This document shows positions 49,301 through 57,630 of a stretch of DNA of 64,000 nucleotides, in pieces. Source of the DNA: Enchytraeus crypticus. Its lineage: Eukaryota; Annelida; Clitellata; Enchytraeida; Enchytraeidae. Every line of letters begins with the position of its first letter. The stretch's first letter is position 1. The stretch lies in the NCBI GenBank assembly GCA_905160935.1, contig CAJHZI010000267.1, positions 206,001 through 270,000 on the forward strand, given 5' to 3'. The notes beneath the pieces are model-generated. The model saw only the letters and a list, made by a program, of their open reading frames with translations. It made no database searches and had not been told where the DNA came from. Made by a program: the position numbers and the translations under genes.

Positions 49301-52300
49301 ATAGTTAATTTCCATATTGTACATGTAAAATAAGATTATGCTATGCCTCCCATTTTAATGCAACCTATTTTAACTGTAACCCTTTTAAAATCTGCGTAGT
49401 TATTCCAGAAGTTTTTTTTTCCAGCATTCGTAGTTTTTCAACATTCCTTTTTCTGCGCTATAGATGAATAACTCAAACATCATTTTGCTAACAAGACTCT
49501 GGCATGCCGTATATTTCATTTTTACGAGACCTCGGCGGTTAGTAAATTCCAGAAAAACGAACCTGTCTCAGTCAAACGCTATGTCCTGCCAATCCACATT
49601 CAATTGGATCAGTTAGCGCTCTAATAGATTTCACAGACTGGACCGGGCTTTGATCTCGCACCGCCAGTGCAGACCCCACAATGCGCTCAGCAGCACAGAA
49701 TTCTACAGGATTCAGGACTGCTGGATCCCTCCGTATGAGAGGTGCCACGAAAACTCTAGAAAATTTTTGTAAGAATATTTTTGATGTTGCGGCGAGTTCT
49801 ACCAAAATGGGTCTTTTAGAGCGAATTAGAATTTTAAAAATTAAAAAATTTCTACATTTTATTATTAGAACGTAGAGTTAAACAATTTGCCTCCACGGCT
49901 ACTACAGTCTGTAATATCTTTGGCATAAAAATATGAGTCATACCATAATATTATATGATTAAGAATTCTACGTGACACGAAATTTTATATTTTAACTTGC
50001 AATTACGATCTCCTAACAACGCACAAAAAGATAAACCAAATTTGAAATTCTTCACGGTACCAAATTGGTGAAAAGGCAGAGGCCGTCCCTGGGATCTCAA
50101 GTCTTTTGAGTATCCGTAAAGCTTGCTTCAGCTAACGAATTTAGGTTTATTAAAATAGAAATGTAACATTTTGTCAAAATATTATATTCTATTTAATTTA
50201 ACAGGTGCAAGAATTAATTCCTGAAAGTCAAGTATTTTTGTATTCATTCATTCATGAAAGTCATGAAAATAACTGCGTACTTATAATTAAATTATAGTCT
50301 GAAACACTGCTTGGATAGCGTGAATGGTGAACCAGTAAATGCTTATATCTCCGTCACACCTTTTTCGATTAAAATAAATATATATATATTCACACTATAT
50401 GACTCGATGAATTGCAACAGGAGTTTTGAATACGCACATGTATCTGCGAATCACATCAATGGTCCTACTAATATTTAAATATGACCCAAGAACTAACTGC
50501 AAAATTAAATAATTCTGCGACAAGAGCTCGAGTGTGTCTATTAGCCTTGAGGTAATCCTTGTGCTTCTGAACCTTGGCGTTAAACACACGACAACCTAAC
50601 ATAAAGAATATAGCAATCTTTTGACTAGTCATAATATATATTTGGCTGAAGCCAGTGGCGGCCATATAGGTTAGATATTCGACCGCGGATCAGTATGTGC
50701 GGGGTTCAAATCTGGGCTCGCCCGTCACTGACATCGCTTTCGAGTGAGGAAACTGACGTTAACATTAGCTTTACCAGCTTTATTGCTCGAGTTATATTAC
50801 TCTTTTTCATTTACAACTGTATTTTATGCGTGTACATTGTATACCATCAGCTACTTAGTGTCGTATCACAGCTTACAGAGGATATCTCGTTAATATTTAT
50901 TTCATTTTTGGCCACAACAAATTTTTGCTAGCCTCCACATTCATGAAATTCAGTAAATGTAAAGAGAGAGGATTGAGAAACAAGAGTGAGAGTTGAGAAA
51001 CGAGAGAGAGGATTGAGAAACGAGAGAGAAGGCTGAGAAACAAGAGAGGAAGTTGAGAAACAAGAGAGAGGGTTGAGAAACAAGAGAGGAGGTTGAGAAA
51101 CAAGAGAGAGGTTGAGAAACAAGAGAGGAAGTTGAGAAACAAGAGAGAGGGTTGAGAAACAAGAGAGGAGGTTGAGAAACAAGAGAGAGGATTGAGAAAC
51201 AAGAGAGAGGGTTGAGAAACAAGAGAGGAGGTTGAGAAACAAGAGAGGAGGTTGAGAAACAAGAGAGGAGGTTGAAAAATAAGAGAGGAGGTTGAGAAAC
51301 AAGAGAGGAGGTTGAGAAACAAGAGAGGAAGTTGAGAAACAAGAGAGTGGGTTGAGAAACGAGAGAGAGGGTTGAGATACTAGAGAGGAGGTTGAGAAAC
51401 AAGGAGGTTGAGAAACAAGAGTGGAGGTTGAGAAACAAGAGAGGGGGTAACACTTAAGAGAGATCAAAGACACCGTGGGTTATTCTGCAGTGAACTCACC
51501 TGCCGCCGCAGCTGACCCTATTTTATCAACAGCAGCCCCATTACTATAGGTGCGAGCACGGCTTACCTTGAGCTTAAAATTGAATATAGTGGCTGCATAA
51601 CTTTTATAAATATCTACCTAGTTAGCTACAGTTGATTGCTCAGGAAAGCTTTCGATTTAGATTTTTAGACGAAACTTTAACCCAGATCTACAGAGATTGA
51701 AATCCAAATTGTTTAAAACAAATTAATGCTTCGTATTTCGAGCTAACTGATAATAATAATAAGTGATATATTTCAATATCGATATATGTCACTGTAATAT
51801 ATCGATATATCTTCATGATCATCTACTTCCCTTTAATCCCGGTTTAAATAGAGTCAGGAATTCTGAACATTTCTATTCGTTTTTGAAAATTTTGTTGCAG
51901 TTTCTGGAGCCTATGAGCTCACCAATTGAATGCCCTTTCTGAGCTTGGTTTCTATCTTAGTACTGTGTAGCTATTTACGACACGTGCAGTCCGCGTTTGG
52001 TCAATTCTTCAGCGCTCCGAACACAATACGGGTAATATTGATTTATTGTCACAATAGTTACAAATAAATAACTAAATAAAGTAAATAGTTACAAATATTG
52101 TACATATAATTCTGAATTAACACTACTTAAATAACAACAGAATTGCAGTAACTCTTTTGGTTTTAGACTGCAATACCTCCATGTTTTCTCTGTGCTGGTT
52201 GTTAAATAGTCTTTTCTAATTCACGCAAACCCAAAGATAAAGGTGTGCGGAAGCCTTTGAGCCTGACATAGATTAGTAGGGCTGATTTGCTGTTGATGGG

Positions 52301-52514
52301 TGGTAAATAGAAGTTTCTACATCTGATCAATTAAAACCTTCTGCGGAGAAATCTCTCCAACTTTAACTACCTTAAATACACATTGCATTGAACCTATGGA
52401 AGATTCTAACAGTTAGATATGCGTTTATATCGTCTTCTCCTTATACATTTGCTGTTACCATTTAACAATTTACATATTTTGTTGGTATGGTTATACACAT
52501 ATGATATCTCTCTG

Positions 52515-52555
<41 letters not shown>

Positions 52556-53467
52556 TTCTCTCTCTCTCTCTATCTCTCTCTCTCTCTATCTCTCTCTCTA
52601 TCAGTGGACTGCCAAGTGGCAGGTTCAAGGTACATATTCATACTCCAAATCTGCTTTCTCGCTCCATGCGAGTACCTTAGATCAACAAGTTAATCCCTTC
52701 ACAAAGTCTATGCCTTATCTATACCTTATGTAGTCTATAGCTTGAGAAGAGTAGGGCTTCTTAGGTGGTTTCCCGTTGTTATCCTCTGTTAGAGGGATTA
52801 ATTATCATTTCATCCTGGGGGAAATATTTCATGGTGAGGTGTGGCCGCTTTTGCCATCCTCAGCTCCTGCCTTAGTCGCCTCCTATACACGATGTATGTG
52901 TGCAAAATTATATATCAGTACTCTAAAGGTAATGATATTTAAATAGAATGATATCTACACCACGTATGATTTGTTAGTAGAGTTACACACATGACGTAAA
53001 ACAAGATTTTGCAATTTCCCCCTTCACATCGTGGTTATAAGAAATCATTGTATTTGATGAAACATCGATGGTATAGTCTGTGCGGATTTAAGAATAACCT
53101 TCCAACGTTATAGGGTACATTTATCCCGTCATAGTGTCGAGTGGGTCGTTAAGAAATCAGTTTTGAATCAATACTCTGTTTGGATTTTACAGAAACTGGC
53201 TTTTAATTTATTTTTGAAATGTGATAATTTTAAATAAAATAATGCTTTTAGATACAATTATTATTATCTGGTTTGGTTAATCAAAAGCGAGCAAGTGAGT
53301 GAGTGAGTGAGTGAGTGAGTGAGTGAGTGAGTGAGTGATTGAGTGAGTAACCAGTGTAATATAGTCCATACTCACAACCACTCTATGGCTTCTGAGCTTC
53401 CACAAAGGATCATCACGATGGAGAATAAGAAGGAAGTCTTCTGAAACAATTCCATGGCTACCGTCAT
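33810..53467 (-). CDS. WNT11: Wnt11, secreted Wnt ligand, six coding exons
   Basis: Coding exons on the minus strand: 53467-53376, 44853-44615, 43252-42981, 36898-36758, 35988-35831, 33984-33810. Together they make 1077 bases and 358 residues, close to the ~354 of vertebrate Wnt11. Every junction has GT/AG and a matching phase (2, 1, 0, 0, 2). Diagnostic parts are a signal peptide leading to [58 protein letters not shown] (the Ser acylated by Porcupine), [15 protein letters not shown] and the terminal CCGRGY...[11 protein letters not shown] block. The alignment to vertebrate Wnt11 is nearly gap-free (for example [20 protein letters not shown]), so the subfamily call is firm. Known role: secreted ligand of planar-polarity and tissue-movement signalling through Frizzled. 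Odd point: three of its junctions lie inside tandem repeats that copy the splice site. Confidence 0.93.
34174..34292 (-). repeat. SINE family A, truncated
   Basis: In the last Wnt11 intron: AAGCTGGTAAAACTAATG to CTTACCGACAT, lacking the extreme tRNA-like head. Confidence 0.8.
34395..34980 (+). repeat. ~42-bp minisatellite in the last Wnt11 intron
   Basis: About 13 units containing GATGGATTAACCCAGATCCT and TTAACCCATTAATT. Units are highly similar, suggesting recent expansion. Confidence 0.92.
35220..35818 (+). repeat. 12/24-bp minisatellite beside the Wnt11 exon 5 donor
   Basis: Degenerate units ACCAGTACTATC/ACCAGTGCTACC. On the gene strand each carries CTGGTGGTAG or CTGGTGATAG, that is, a possible GT donor. 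The array stops about 15 bp from the real donor at 35831. Confidence 0.88.
35831..35988 (-). CDS. WNT11: Wnt11 exon 5
   Basis: Acceptor TTGATGCAG, donor GGCAG/GTATGT (phase 2). Encodes [20 protein letters not shown], then [15 protein letters not shown] and LGSVGTRG, matching the SELVYLQSSPDFC region of vertebrate Wnt11. An imperfect CTGGTGGTAGTA minisatellite begins about 15 bp into the intron. Confidence 0.9.
36307..36785 (-). repeat. WNT11: 33-bp tandem repeat spanning the Wnt11 exon 4 donor
   Basis: Fourteen units, each holding the last 21 exon bases (AGATATTCCTCCGCCATAGAG) cut here as AGATATTCCTCC plus GCCATAGAG, followed by the donor GTAACGACTGTT. Donor positions are 33 bp apart from 36758 down to 36329. 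The second copy has GTGACG and the seventh (36560) has lost GT (ATAACG); the rest are nearly identical. Confidence 0.97.
36758..36898 (-). CDS. WNT11: Wnt11 exon 4, with reiterated 3' edge
   Basis: Acceptor TTCGCAG, shortest form ending at the donor GAG/GTAACG (47 codons, phase 0). Encodes [19 protein letters not shown] with the acylated Ser, [12 protein letters not shown] and QKRYSSAIE. The frame stays open through all 13 further 33-bp units down to 36329, so use of a later donor would add multiples of 11 residues ([11 protein letters not shown]-like). The shortest form matches the family length. Confidence 0.88.
36899..38057. other. Wnt11 intron 3, unique part
   Basis: AT-rich, no exon or clear repeat; a loose CAGGTGGATGAAAAT-like repeat at 37370-37470. 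Confidence 0.45.
38058..38165 (+). repeat. SINE family A, truncated
   Basis: CGGTAAGATACTCGACCGCG to ACTGACGTTAACATCGGC, with the B-box-like GGTTCAAATCC. A repeat family D fragment follows at 38265-38330 on the minus strand. Confidence 0.8.
38494..38733 (+). repeat. SINE family B, full copy
   Basis: TGTCTCAATAGCGCAATGG head, GGTTCGATTCC B box, tail TAGTTGATCATTTCACTGTA. Confidence 0.88.
38734..39474. other. Wnt11 intron 3, no feature seen
   Basis: AT-rich unique sequence without supported exons. Confidence 0.4.
39475..39665 (+). repeat. 10-12-bp minisatellite ACTGACTGCGT
   Basis: Degenerate array of GACTGCGTACT/GACTGCGTACTGC units. Confidence 0.9.
40240..40365. repeat. perfect 40-bp palindrome and tandem copies of its arm
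   Basis: 40240-40279 is fully self-complementary (arm AATTAATTCCTTAAACAATT). The arm then repeats about five times to 40365. Confidence 0.9.
40640..41095 (+). repeat. TTAAGTTGTTGTTAGTTTGT-type minisatellite
   Basis: Imperfect ~20-50-bp units of GTTGTTAAGTTGTTGTTAG, with two copies of CACTATAACCAG (near 40940 and 41100) inside the array. Confidence 0.8.
41096..41290. other. GC-richer unique block in Wnt11 intron 3
   Basis: About 195 bp starting ACTATAACCAGACTCCGCCC, non-repetitive and GC-richer than the rest of the intron. No exon frame is convincing; it could be a regulatory element or an old repeat. Confidence 0.3.
41398..41760. repeat. repeat D copy and SINE A fragment
   Basis: Repeat family D at 41398-41525 (plus). 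A SINE A fragment at 41703-41760 (minus), GCTAATGTTAACGTCAGTTT to AGTGACG. Between them is a duplicated ATGTGTCGTTGTACGT segment. Confidence 0.7.
41925..42940. repeat. repeat family F, inverted pair, with (AGGTACATTTC)n between
   Basis: Plus copy 41925-42140 (GTTGTGTCCGGGTTGCTTGA to CCTGGTTAAACTGGGATT). Minus copy 42745-42940 (AATCCCAGTTTAACTAGGGT to CCGAATGCCCTTTCTGA). Further copies at 51815-52035 (minus) and 57880-58035 (plus). The spacer holds six copies of the 11-bp unit at 42350-42412 and an ATTAATTAA palindromic patch. No coding capacity; class unknown. Confidence 0.65.
42981..43252 (-). CDS. WNT11: Wnt11 exon 3
   Basis: Acceptor GATACCAG, donor CGAAAG/GTTAAC. Encodes [20 protein letters not shown] through [20 protein letters not shown] and [10 protein letters not shown]. 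Conserved Wnt cysteines CSCG and WGGC are present. Its 5' edge with the acceptor recurs four times upstream in the intron. Confidence 0.92.
43229..43990 (-). repeat. WNT11: ~95-bp repeat spanning the Wnt11 exon 3 acceptor
   Basis: The real acceptor edge (43229-43264) recurs at 43420-43455, 43518-43552, 43615-43650 and 43714-43750. On the gene strand each copy keeps AG and about 25 exon-like bases, reading [27 protein letters not shown] and GNRTQAFIY against the real GSREQAFIY. Between copies are ATCAATCAATTAATTAA stretches. Confidence 0.93.
44060..44665 (-). repeat. WNT11: repeat spanning the Wnt11 exon 2 donor, plus trinucleotide-like array
   Basis: The exon 2 donor edge (44612-44663) recurs at 44431-44480 and 44339-44388. 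The gene-strand copies read [12 protein letters not shown] and [13 protein letters not shown] against the real [13 protein letters not shown], each followed by GGAG/GTGT. From 44338 down to 44060 lies an array of GCAACAATAGTGACAAC-like units. Confidence 0.92.
44615..44853 (-). CDS. WNT11: Wnt11 exon 2
   Basis: Acceptor CATCCCAG at 44855-44854, donor GGAG/GTGTGT. Encodes [16 protein letters not shown] through [30 protein letters not shown] and [11 protein letters not shown] and NCS are possible N-glycosylation sites. Its 3' edge with the donor is repeated twice more in the following intron (44339-44388 and 44431-44480). Confidence 0.92.
44880..45267. other. Wnt11 intron 1, no gene seen
   Basis: AT-rich; small duplication of TAGTTAAACATCTTTAAGAA / TAGTTAAGCAGTTTTAAGAA near 44880-44945. 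Confidence 0.45.
45268..45397 (-). repeat. SINE family A copy
   Basis: TTAACGTCAGTTTCCTCACT to GCCACTGGCTCCATCC; full-length-looking. Confidence 0.85.
45720..46330. mobile_element. two LINE 3' tails head to head, poly-C and (GA)n
   Basis: Minus-strand tail at about 45865-45955 (CTGCTGGCAGTTCCATGG to CTTCCTCTTCATTTCC). Plus-strand tail at 45960-46300 encodes [60 protein letters not shown] and MKRKAKK with one early stop. Both ends finish at CT/GA runs. Poly-C tracts lie at 45721-45758. This is the longest sample of this LINE family here; the C-terminal text is typical of LINE reverse-transcriptase proteins. Confidence 0.75.
46590..46700 (+). repeat. repeat family D copy
   Basis: ACAACAATTAGAGTGCTACA then GAAAACATCGAGCACTATTG and CAAGCCGGCGAGCAAAAGG. 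Confidence 0.75.
46701..47762. other. Wnt11 intron 1, no gene seen
   Basis: Contains CAGCCAATCATCGCAGCGG (CCAAT-like) near 46858 and a (GA)n run at 47265-47312. A tRNA-like shred (GTGGGGTCGATTCC) lies near 47442. No exon found. Confidence 0.4.
47763..48118 (+). repeat. 25-bp minisatellite
   Basis: About 14 units of GTCCCTGACACCTATGTGTA plus ATGCA, with a variant subset reading GATATCTATGTG. Confidence 0.95.
48130..48305 (+). repeat. 24-bp minisatellite
   Basis: About seven units of GTGGTTAATTATTACATGTA with CTA or ATA ends. Confidence 0.93.
48760..49230 (+). repeat. 10/20-bp minisatellite CAGTCCAGTAAA and repeat D shred
   Basis: Array built from AACAGTCCAGTAAACAGTAC with a higher-order unit containing CCTTCAAATCTCAGTAAAT repeated three times. 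It starts beside a repeat D fragment (ACAACAACAATTAGACAAC). Confidence 0.92.
49231..50642. other. Wnt11 intron 1, no gene seen
   Basis: Mostly unique AT-rich sequence. A GC-richer patch at 49560-49760 gives 60-77-codon frames on both strands with no recognisable domain or splice context. Confidence 0.4.
50643..50781 (+). repeat. SINE family A copy
   Basis: GGCTGAAGCCAGTGGCGG to ACGTTAACATTAGCTTTACC; full-length-looking, one base shorter in the B box region. Confidence 0.85.
50950..51450 (+). repeat. 20-bp minisatellite GAGAGGAGGTTGAGAAACAA
   Basis: About 25 units with GAGAGAGG/GAGAGGAA variants. The minus-strand frames of the type [11 protein letters not shown] are products of the repeat, not a gene. 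Confidence 0.95.
51815..52035 (-). repeat. repeat family F copy
   Basis: CCCTTTAATCCCGGTTTAAA, TTCTATTCGTTTTTG, GAATGCCCTTTCTGAGCTTG and GCTCCGAACACAATACGGG, as in the pair at 41.9-42.9 kb. Confidence 0.7.
52503..52605 (+). repeat. (CT)n microsatellite
   Basis: Long CTCTCTCT run with T interruptions, directly before repeat family E. Confidence 0.95.
52603..52895 (+). repeat. repeat family E, copy 1
   Basis: About 290 bp matching 54392-54690: GTGGCAGGTTCAAGGTACAT, AGATCAACAAGTTAATCCCT, AATATTTCATGGTGAGGTG. Non-coding; flanks Wnt11 exon 1 on one side, with copy 2 on the other. Confidence 0.8.
53283..53346 (+). repeat. (GAGT)n microsatellite
   Basis: About 14 GAGT units beginning 30 bp from the Wnt11 exon 1 donor. 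Confidence 0.95.
53376..53467 (-). CDS. WNT11: Wnt11 exon 1 (signal peptide)
   Basis: ATG at 53467 is the first after an in-frame TAG. It encodes 30 codons plus two bases: a polar start, a hydrophobic core (FLFSIVMIL), a likely cleavage site around CGSSEA, then IEW. The donor TT/GTGAGT is in phase 2 and joins A of exon 2 to make Leu, giving EAIEWLGLSS against vertebrate GIKWLALS. A (GAGT)n run lies 30 bp downstream in the intron. Confidence 0.87.
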
Positions 53468-53899
53468 GCAATGAATATAAGCCTACAATCCAGGTGAAGG
53501 TCAAATCCTCTCAATATTCATCAATGCAAGAATATATAAGAACTATTTGCGTATATATTCCGTTAGATCTAATTGTACAACACGTAAGAATTTTTTGAAC
53601 AAGAATCATTCCACATTACAGAGAAAGAGAAGTCAGAATTATTTATTCCACGGTTAAATGTCACTACAGAATTGATAGAATCCTTTATTCACCTCTATGA
53701 TGTGCTGCAAATGAGCAGAGATTTCGCTATAGTGACAGTTTCAGAAATTTTATCAAAATTCACATAATATGATTGACGTATGCGAATTAATAGTGAAGTC
53801 AATAGACGAATAGACGTATACATGTACATGCGCTATCACAGCTTTTGTAAATTTAATCAAACTTTACTAGAACTGTTATTCTTTAGAGTTAGGTATATT
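53468..53899. other. 5' flank of Wnt11 exon 1
   Basis: Upstream of the Wnt11 start codon on the minus strand; should hold 5' untranslated sequence or an intron. No TATA box or initiator could be assigned. Confidence 0.35.
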
Positions 53900-54036
53900 G
53901 GCTGGGGCCAATGGCGACGTCGGTAAGATATTCGACCGCGGATCAGTATGTGTGGAGTTCAAACCCTGGGCTCTCCCGTCGCTGACATCGCTTCCGAGTA
54001 AGGAAACTGACGTCAACATTAGCTTTACCAGCTTTT
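53900..54036 (+). repeat. SINE family A copy
   Basis: GGCTGGGGCCAATGGCGACG to ACGTCAACATTAGCTTTACC with GTTCAAACCC in the B-box place. Confidence 0.83.
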
Positions 54037-54391
54037 TTTAAAAAATGCAACCACAGAGCATCACATCCAACTTCAGGGGTGAAAATAATAATCTCTAAAT
54101 AAAATCAGAAAGTTTCCATATTTCAGCTTTAATTCATATTCGTCTACGACAACAGTCCTATTGTTTAACTAAATAAATTGCTTATGTAATAGCAGCAGCG
54201 GCGGGGGCATATGCCCCCAATTTTTGTTAACGATTTGCAACTATTTTCTAAGAATTGGTGTCTTCCATGTTTAAAGCCTGGCCCTGCACCGATTAAAGGT
54301 CGCAGCTTGTTATAAATGTCAAAATAGCCATATGTAGAAAGTGATATTTCCATTAACCTGAAAGCATCGCTGCAGTTCCTCTCTTTTCTGC

Positions 54392-54690
54392 AGTGCACTG
54401 CTAAGTGGCAGGTTCAAGGTACATGTTCATACTCAAAGTCTGCTTTCTCGCTCCATAATAGCACTCCTTAGATCCACAAGTTAATCCCTTCACAAAGTCT
54501 ATACCTTATCCATACCTTATGTAACCTATAGCTTGGGAAAAATGAAGCTTCTGAGGTGGTTTTGCGTTATCTTCCTCAGTTAGATGGATTAATTACCATT
54601 TAATCCTGGGGGAAAATATTTCATGGTGAGGTGGATACCCTCTTGCCATTCTCAGCTCCTTCCTTCATTAAATCGCCTACGACACAGCAG
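54392..54690 (+). repeat. repeat family E, copy 2
   Basis: Direct-orientation partner of 52603-52895, about 85 percent similar by eye. Confidence 0.8.
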
Positions 54691-54769
54691 TCTTAGTATC
54701 TCTTTTACTACTTAACATTATTTGAAGGGTCTGTATTATGCATGGTTCTTTGTTTCTTATCTTGAATTC

Positions 54770-54905
54770 CCTTTATCTTTGGACTGATTTTTGGATTTTG
54801 GGGTGTGCCCCGTTTTGGACCATTCTTTTGCTCGCCGTCTTGGATTTGTCTCAACGTGCTCGATGTTGTCATGGACAGTAGTAGCACTCTAATTGTTGCT
54901 ATGTT
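54770..54905 (-). repeat. repeat family D copy
   Basis: GATTTTTGGATTTTGGGG, GTTTTGGACCATTCTTTTGC, TCGATGTTGTCATGGACAG, reverse of the copies at 31.0 and 46.6 kb. Confidence 0.75.
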
Positions 54906-55084
54906 ATGACATTAAAATGATATTTAATACCATTATCTTAAGATATCAGTCAGAACTTATAACCTCATCGTAAATCTGAGTCAATATTTTATTAATTCTG
55001 TACTACTCTATAATTTCAAAACCAGAGAAGCGAATTCTTAATATTTATGCTATATATCATATCTGTTTTCATACATCAAGTACG

Positions 55085-55168
55085 TTGTCAAAATCAGCAC
55101 GGCTGGCACGCGAACTCGTGTTTCTGGGGGAGTTAAGTACTCAACCAACTCAGCCGTTGATTTTTGCC
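55085..55168 (-). repeat. tRNA-like fragment (SINE head)
   Basis: The minus strand reads GGCTGAGTTGGTTGAGTAC (A-box like) and GAGTTCGCGTGCC (B-box like) about 40 bp apart. It lacks a clean acceptor stem, so it is more likely a SINE head or pseudo-tRNA than a tRNA gene. Confidence 0.5.
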
Positions 55169-55379
55169 TAAAATATTTTATATAGGACGACCTCTAATAA
55201 AATAGATTTGACTATACTTGCTGAAAAAACGCATTACCTCCACTATTAGTAAATATGATTATACTAATTTATATTTTATTAATTTTAAATAACATTTACT
55301 GTGAATTAATCATCTTTACTGCTATTTACAAATTTACTAGTTTTTCTCTTCCGATAGCTCTTTGATCTTTAGAGAAATT

Positions 55380-55520
55380 AGTTTGACTGAAGGAAATGGC
55401 TGCAGGCTATTGGATGATTGTAAACTTCAAGAGAGTGAGAAGGGCTCGCTCATTGGCTGAAATAAAAACTCGTCTGCTGCGCCAGCCAATCAAAATTCAG
55501 TACGATAACGTATCACTCCA
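55380..55520 (-). promoter_or_regulatory. CCAAT-box cluster, possible promoter region
   Basis: Three CCAAT-type motifs within 100 bp (CTATTGG, CATTGGCTG, AGCCAATCA) in a locally GC-richer stretch about 2 kb upstream of Wnt11 exon 1. It could be a Wnt11 promoter with a 5' untranslated exon; motif evidence only. Confidence 0.25.
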
Positions 55521-56020
55521 CCATAACCCCAGGATATGCGACAAAATGTAATAATGAAATGCAAGATTTTTCACAAGTTAATTGCAGTATGAGTAGTCTA
55601 AGATATATTTGTTCCTTTTCGATTGTTCAGTAATTGATAAACAGGGGCAGAAACGTTAAATAATGATGCATTCGATTCCAGCTGGAACTTTCTGAAGGTA
55701 CAAATACTTTTCAATAAATGTTATTCTGTAATTTCAGAAATTTGAATTGCTGAGTTAACTACTTATAATTGTTTATAATTAGTTTCTTATAATTATTTTA
55801 ATTATTTATTAGTTAATAGCGGAGCTCTTGAAAGCCGTGTCACTTTTTTCTAATTCCATCATTTGCTGCAAAATCTGCGACATTGGCTGGAGACCTAATC
55901 ATGTACATAAAGCAGTAACGTGTTCGTTATTATTCTTCTTCTACATTTTTTTTCTTATTTTTCAGTAATTCACCATAGTTCACATTTAGTTTGTGTTTTT
56001 CCTGTTGCATTTGCTTGTTT

Positions 56021-56290
56021 GTGTTGTGTATGTGAACTCAAAGGTCAACCCTTTGAGTTCACATACAAAACACAAACACTTTGTGTTCTTATTGACACTT
56101 TTTGTGTTCTTATTGACACTTTTTGTGTTCTTATTGACACTTTTTGTGTTCTTATTGACACTTTTTGTGTTCTTATTGACACTTTTTGTGTTCTTATTGA
56201 CACTTTTTGTGTTCTTATTGACACTTTTTGTGTTCTTATTGACACTTTTTGTGTTCTTATTGACACTTTTTGTGTTCTTATTGAACTTAT
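56021..56290 (+). repeat. hairpin followed by a 21-bp tandem repeat
   Basis: 56021-56044 and 56050-56073 form a 24-bp stem with one mismatch and a 5-base loop (core TATGTGAACTCAAAGG). Directly after it, about ten near-perfect 21-bp units containing TTTTTGTGTTCTTATTGACA run to 56290. Open frames in all three phases come from the repeat. Confidence 0.95.
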
Positions 56291-56396
56291 TGAATCGAAT
56301 TGAATTGAATAGCTTTAGAAAAGCAAAACTGGAAAAACATTGTTTAACAAATAAAGAGACTACGTGAAATCTTTCTCCATAAAGAAACACAAACAT

Positions 56397-56616
56397 TATA
56401 GTGAAATGATCAACTATGTTGATATCTATCACTTTATTACCACATGTTTAAACCTTTAGAAAATTTTGTCCATTATCCGTAAACCAGTCCCGTGAATGTC
56501 CGGAATTTTACTCTAAGATCAGCGCGGCTGGGATTTGAACTCACGAGGGTTCAATTCACCTCCGGATCTGTCATTAAAAACTTCATGACATTACCTCTAA
56601 GCTATTTAGACATTCT
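56397..56616 (-). repeat. SINE family B copy
   Basis: TGATCAACTATGTTGATATC tail, GTCCGGAATTTTACTC, ACTCACGAGGGTTCAATTC, ends CTATTTAGACATTC. Confidence 0.85.
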
Positions 56617-56629
56617 ATTCCCTATCACA

Positions 56630-57290
56630 CATAGCTGTCATACATCGTTTCTCTATCACACATTGCTATCATTCATCGTTTCTCTACCTCACATTGCTAT
56701 CATTCATTGTTTATCGTTTCTCTACCACACCTTGCTATCATACATCGTTTCTCTATCACACATTGCTATCACACATCGTTTCTCTACCACACATAGCTAT
56801 CATACATCGTTTCTCTACCTCACATTGCTATCATTCATCGTTTATCGTTTCTCTACCACACCTTGCTATCATTCATCGTTTCTCTATCATACATTGTTAT
56901 TATACATCGTTTCTCTACCACACATTGCTATCATACATCGTTTCTCTGCCACACATTGCTATCATACATCGTTTCTCTATCACACATTGCTATCACACAT
57001 CGTTTCTCTACCACACATAGCTATCATACATCGTTTCTCTATTATACATTGTTATCATACATCGTTTCTCTACCACACATTGTTATCATACATCGTTTCT
57101 CTACCACACATAGCTATCATACATCGTTTCTCTATCATACATTGTTATTATACATCGTTTCTCTACCACACATTGCTATCATACATCGTTTCTCTATCAC
57201 ACATAGCTATCACACATCGTTTCTCTACCACACATAGCTATCACACATCATTTCTCTACCACACATTGCATCATACATCTTTCTCTACCA
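56630..57290 (-). repeat. ~31-bp minisatellite abutting a possible exon
   Basis: About 20 units of ACACATTGCTATCATACATC plus GTTTCTCTACC. On the minus strand the unit reads AATGTGTGGTAGAGAAACG, the same words that end the open segment at 57285-57372. Confidence 0.92.
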
Positions 57291-57372
57291 CACATTCAAT
57301 GGAGATCTCCTCTTGGACCTCTATGACGTAGTCGACGAAGCGTAACCGGATGTCCCTCTAGTATGGGACTCG
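57285..57372 (-). CDS. possible unidentified exon
   Basis: After CATACTAG (acceptor-like) the minus strand reads RDIRLRFVDYVIEVQEEISI then ECV, and the next bases GTAGAG could be a donor. The segment is GC-richer and non-repetitive, and the adjoining minisatellite copies its right edge, as at proven exons in this window. I recognise no family, and the ends are uncertain. Confidence 0.3.
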
Positions 57373-57630
57373 CATCTGTCAGGAACCCGCATCCAGTGAT
57401 CCGTGAAAGAGGAAGTCAAGTCCCGAGCAAGCGTTGCCGCGTTACGCTATTATATTACGAGATCATTAATATGAGATGAGGCTATTAGCTAAGAGAGCAG
57501 CTATTAACTGAGAGATCAGTCAATTAGCTTCAGCAGCAAAAGCGGATCTTCGTTTTCAATACTGTTTAATATAAACAATCTACTATGCCACTGAGACATA
57601 GAATGTCATATTCTCTGTGTACTCAGTCGT

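Noticed and set aside
49572-49875. 60-77-codon frames in a GC-richer patch
   Set aside because: No recognisable domain, no splice context, overlapping on both strands.
50928-51473. Minus-strand frames of repeated [11 protein letters not shown] up to 181 codons
   Set aside because: Pure product of the 20-bp minisatellite, open in three frames at once.
51490-51560. Minus-strand segment [15 protein letters not shown] before a strong GTGAGT donor
   Set aside because: No acceptor or family match, and it lies inside Wnt11 intron 1 with phases that do not fit between exons 1 and 2; probably a repeat fragment.
55920-56432. Frames with FCVLIDT and NKNTKSV repeats
   Set aside because: Both strands of the 21-bp repeat; no coding evidence.
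56492-57331. 279-codon plus-strand frame rich in HIAIIHRFS
   Set aside because: Translation of a SINE B end plus the 31-bp minisatellite.
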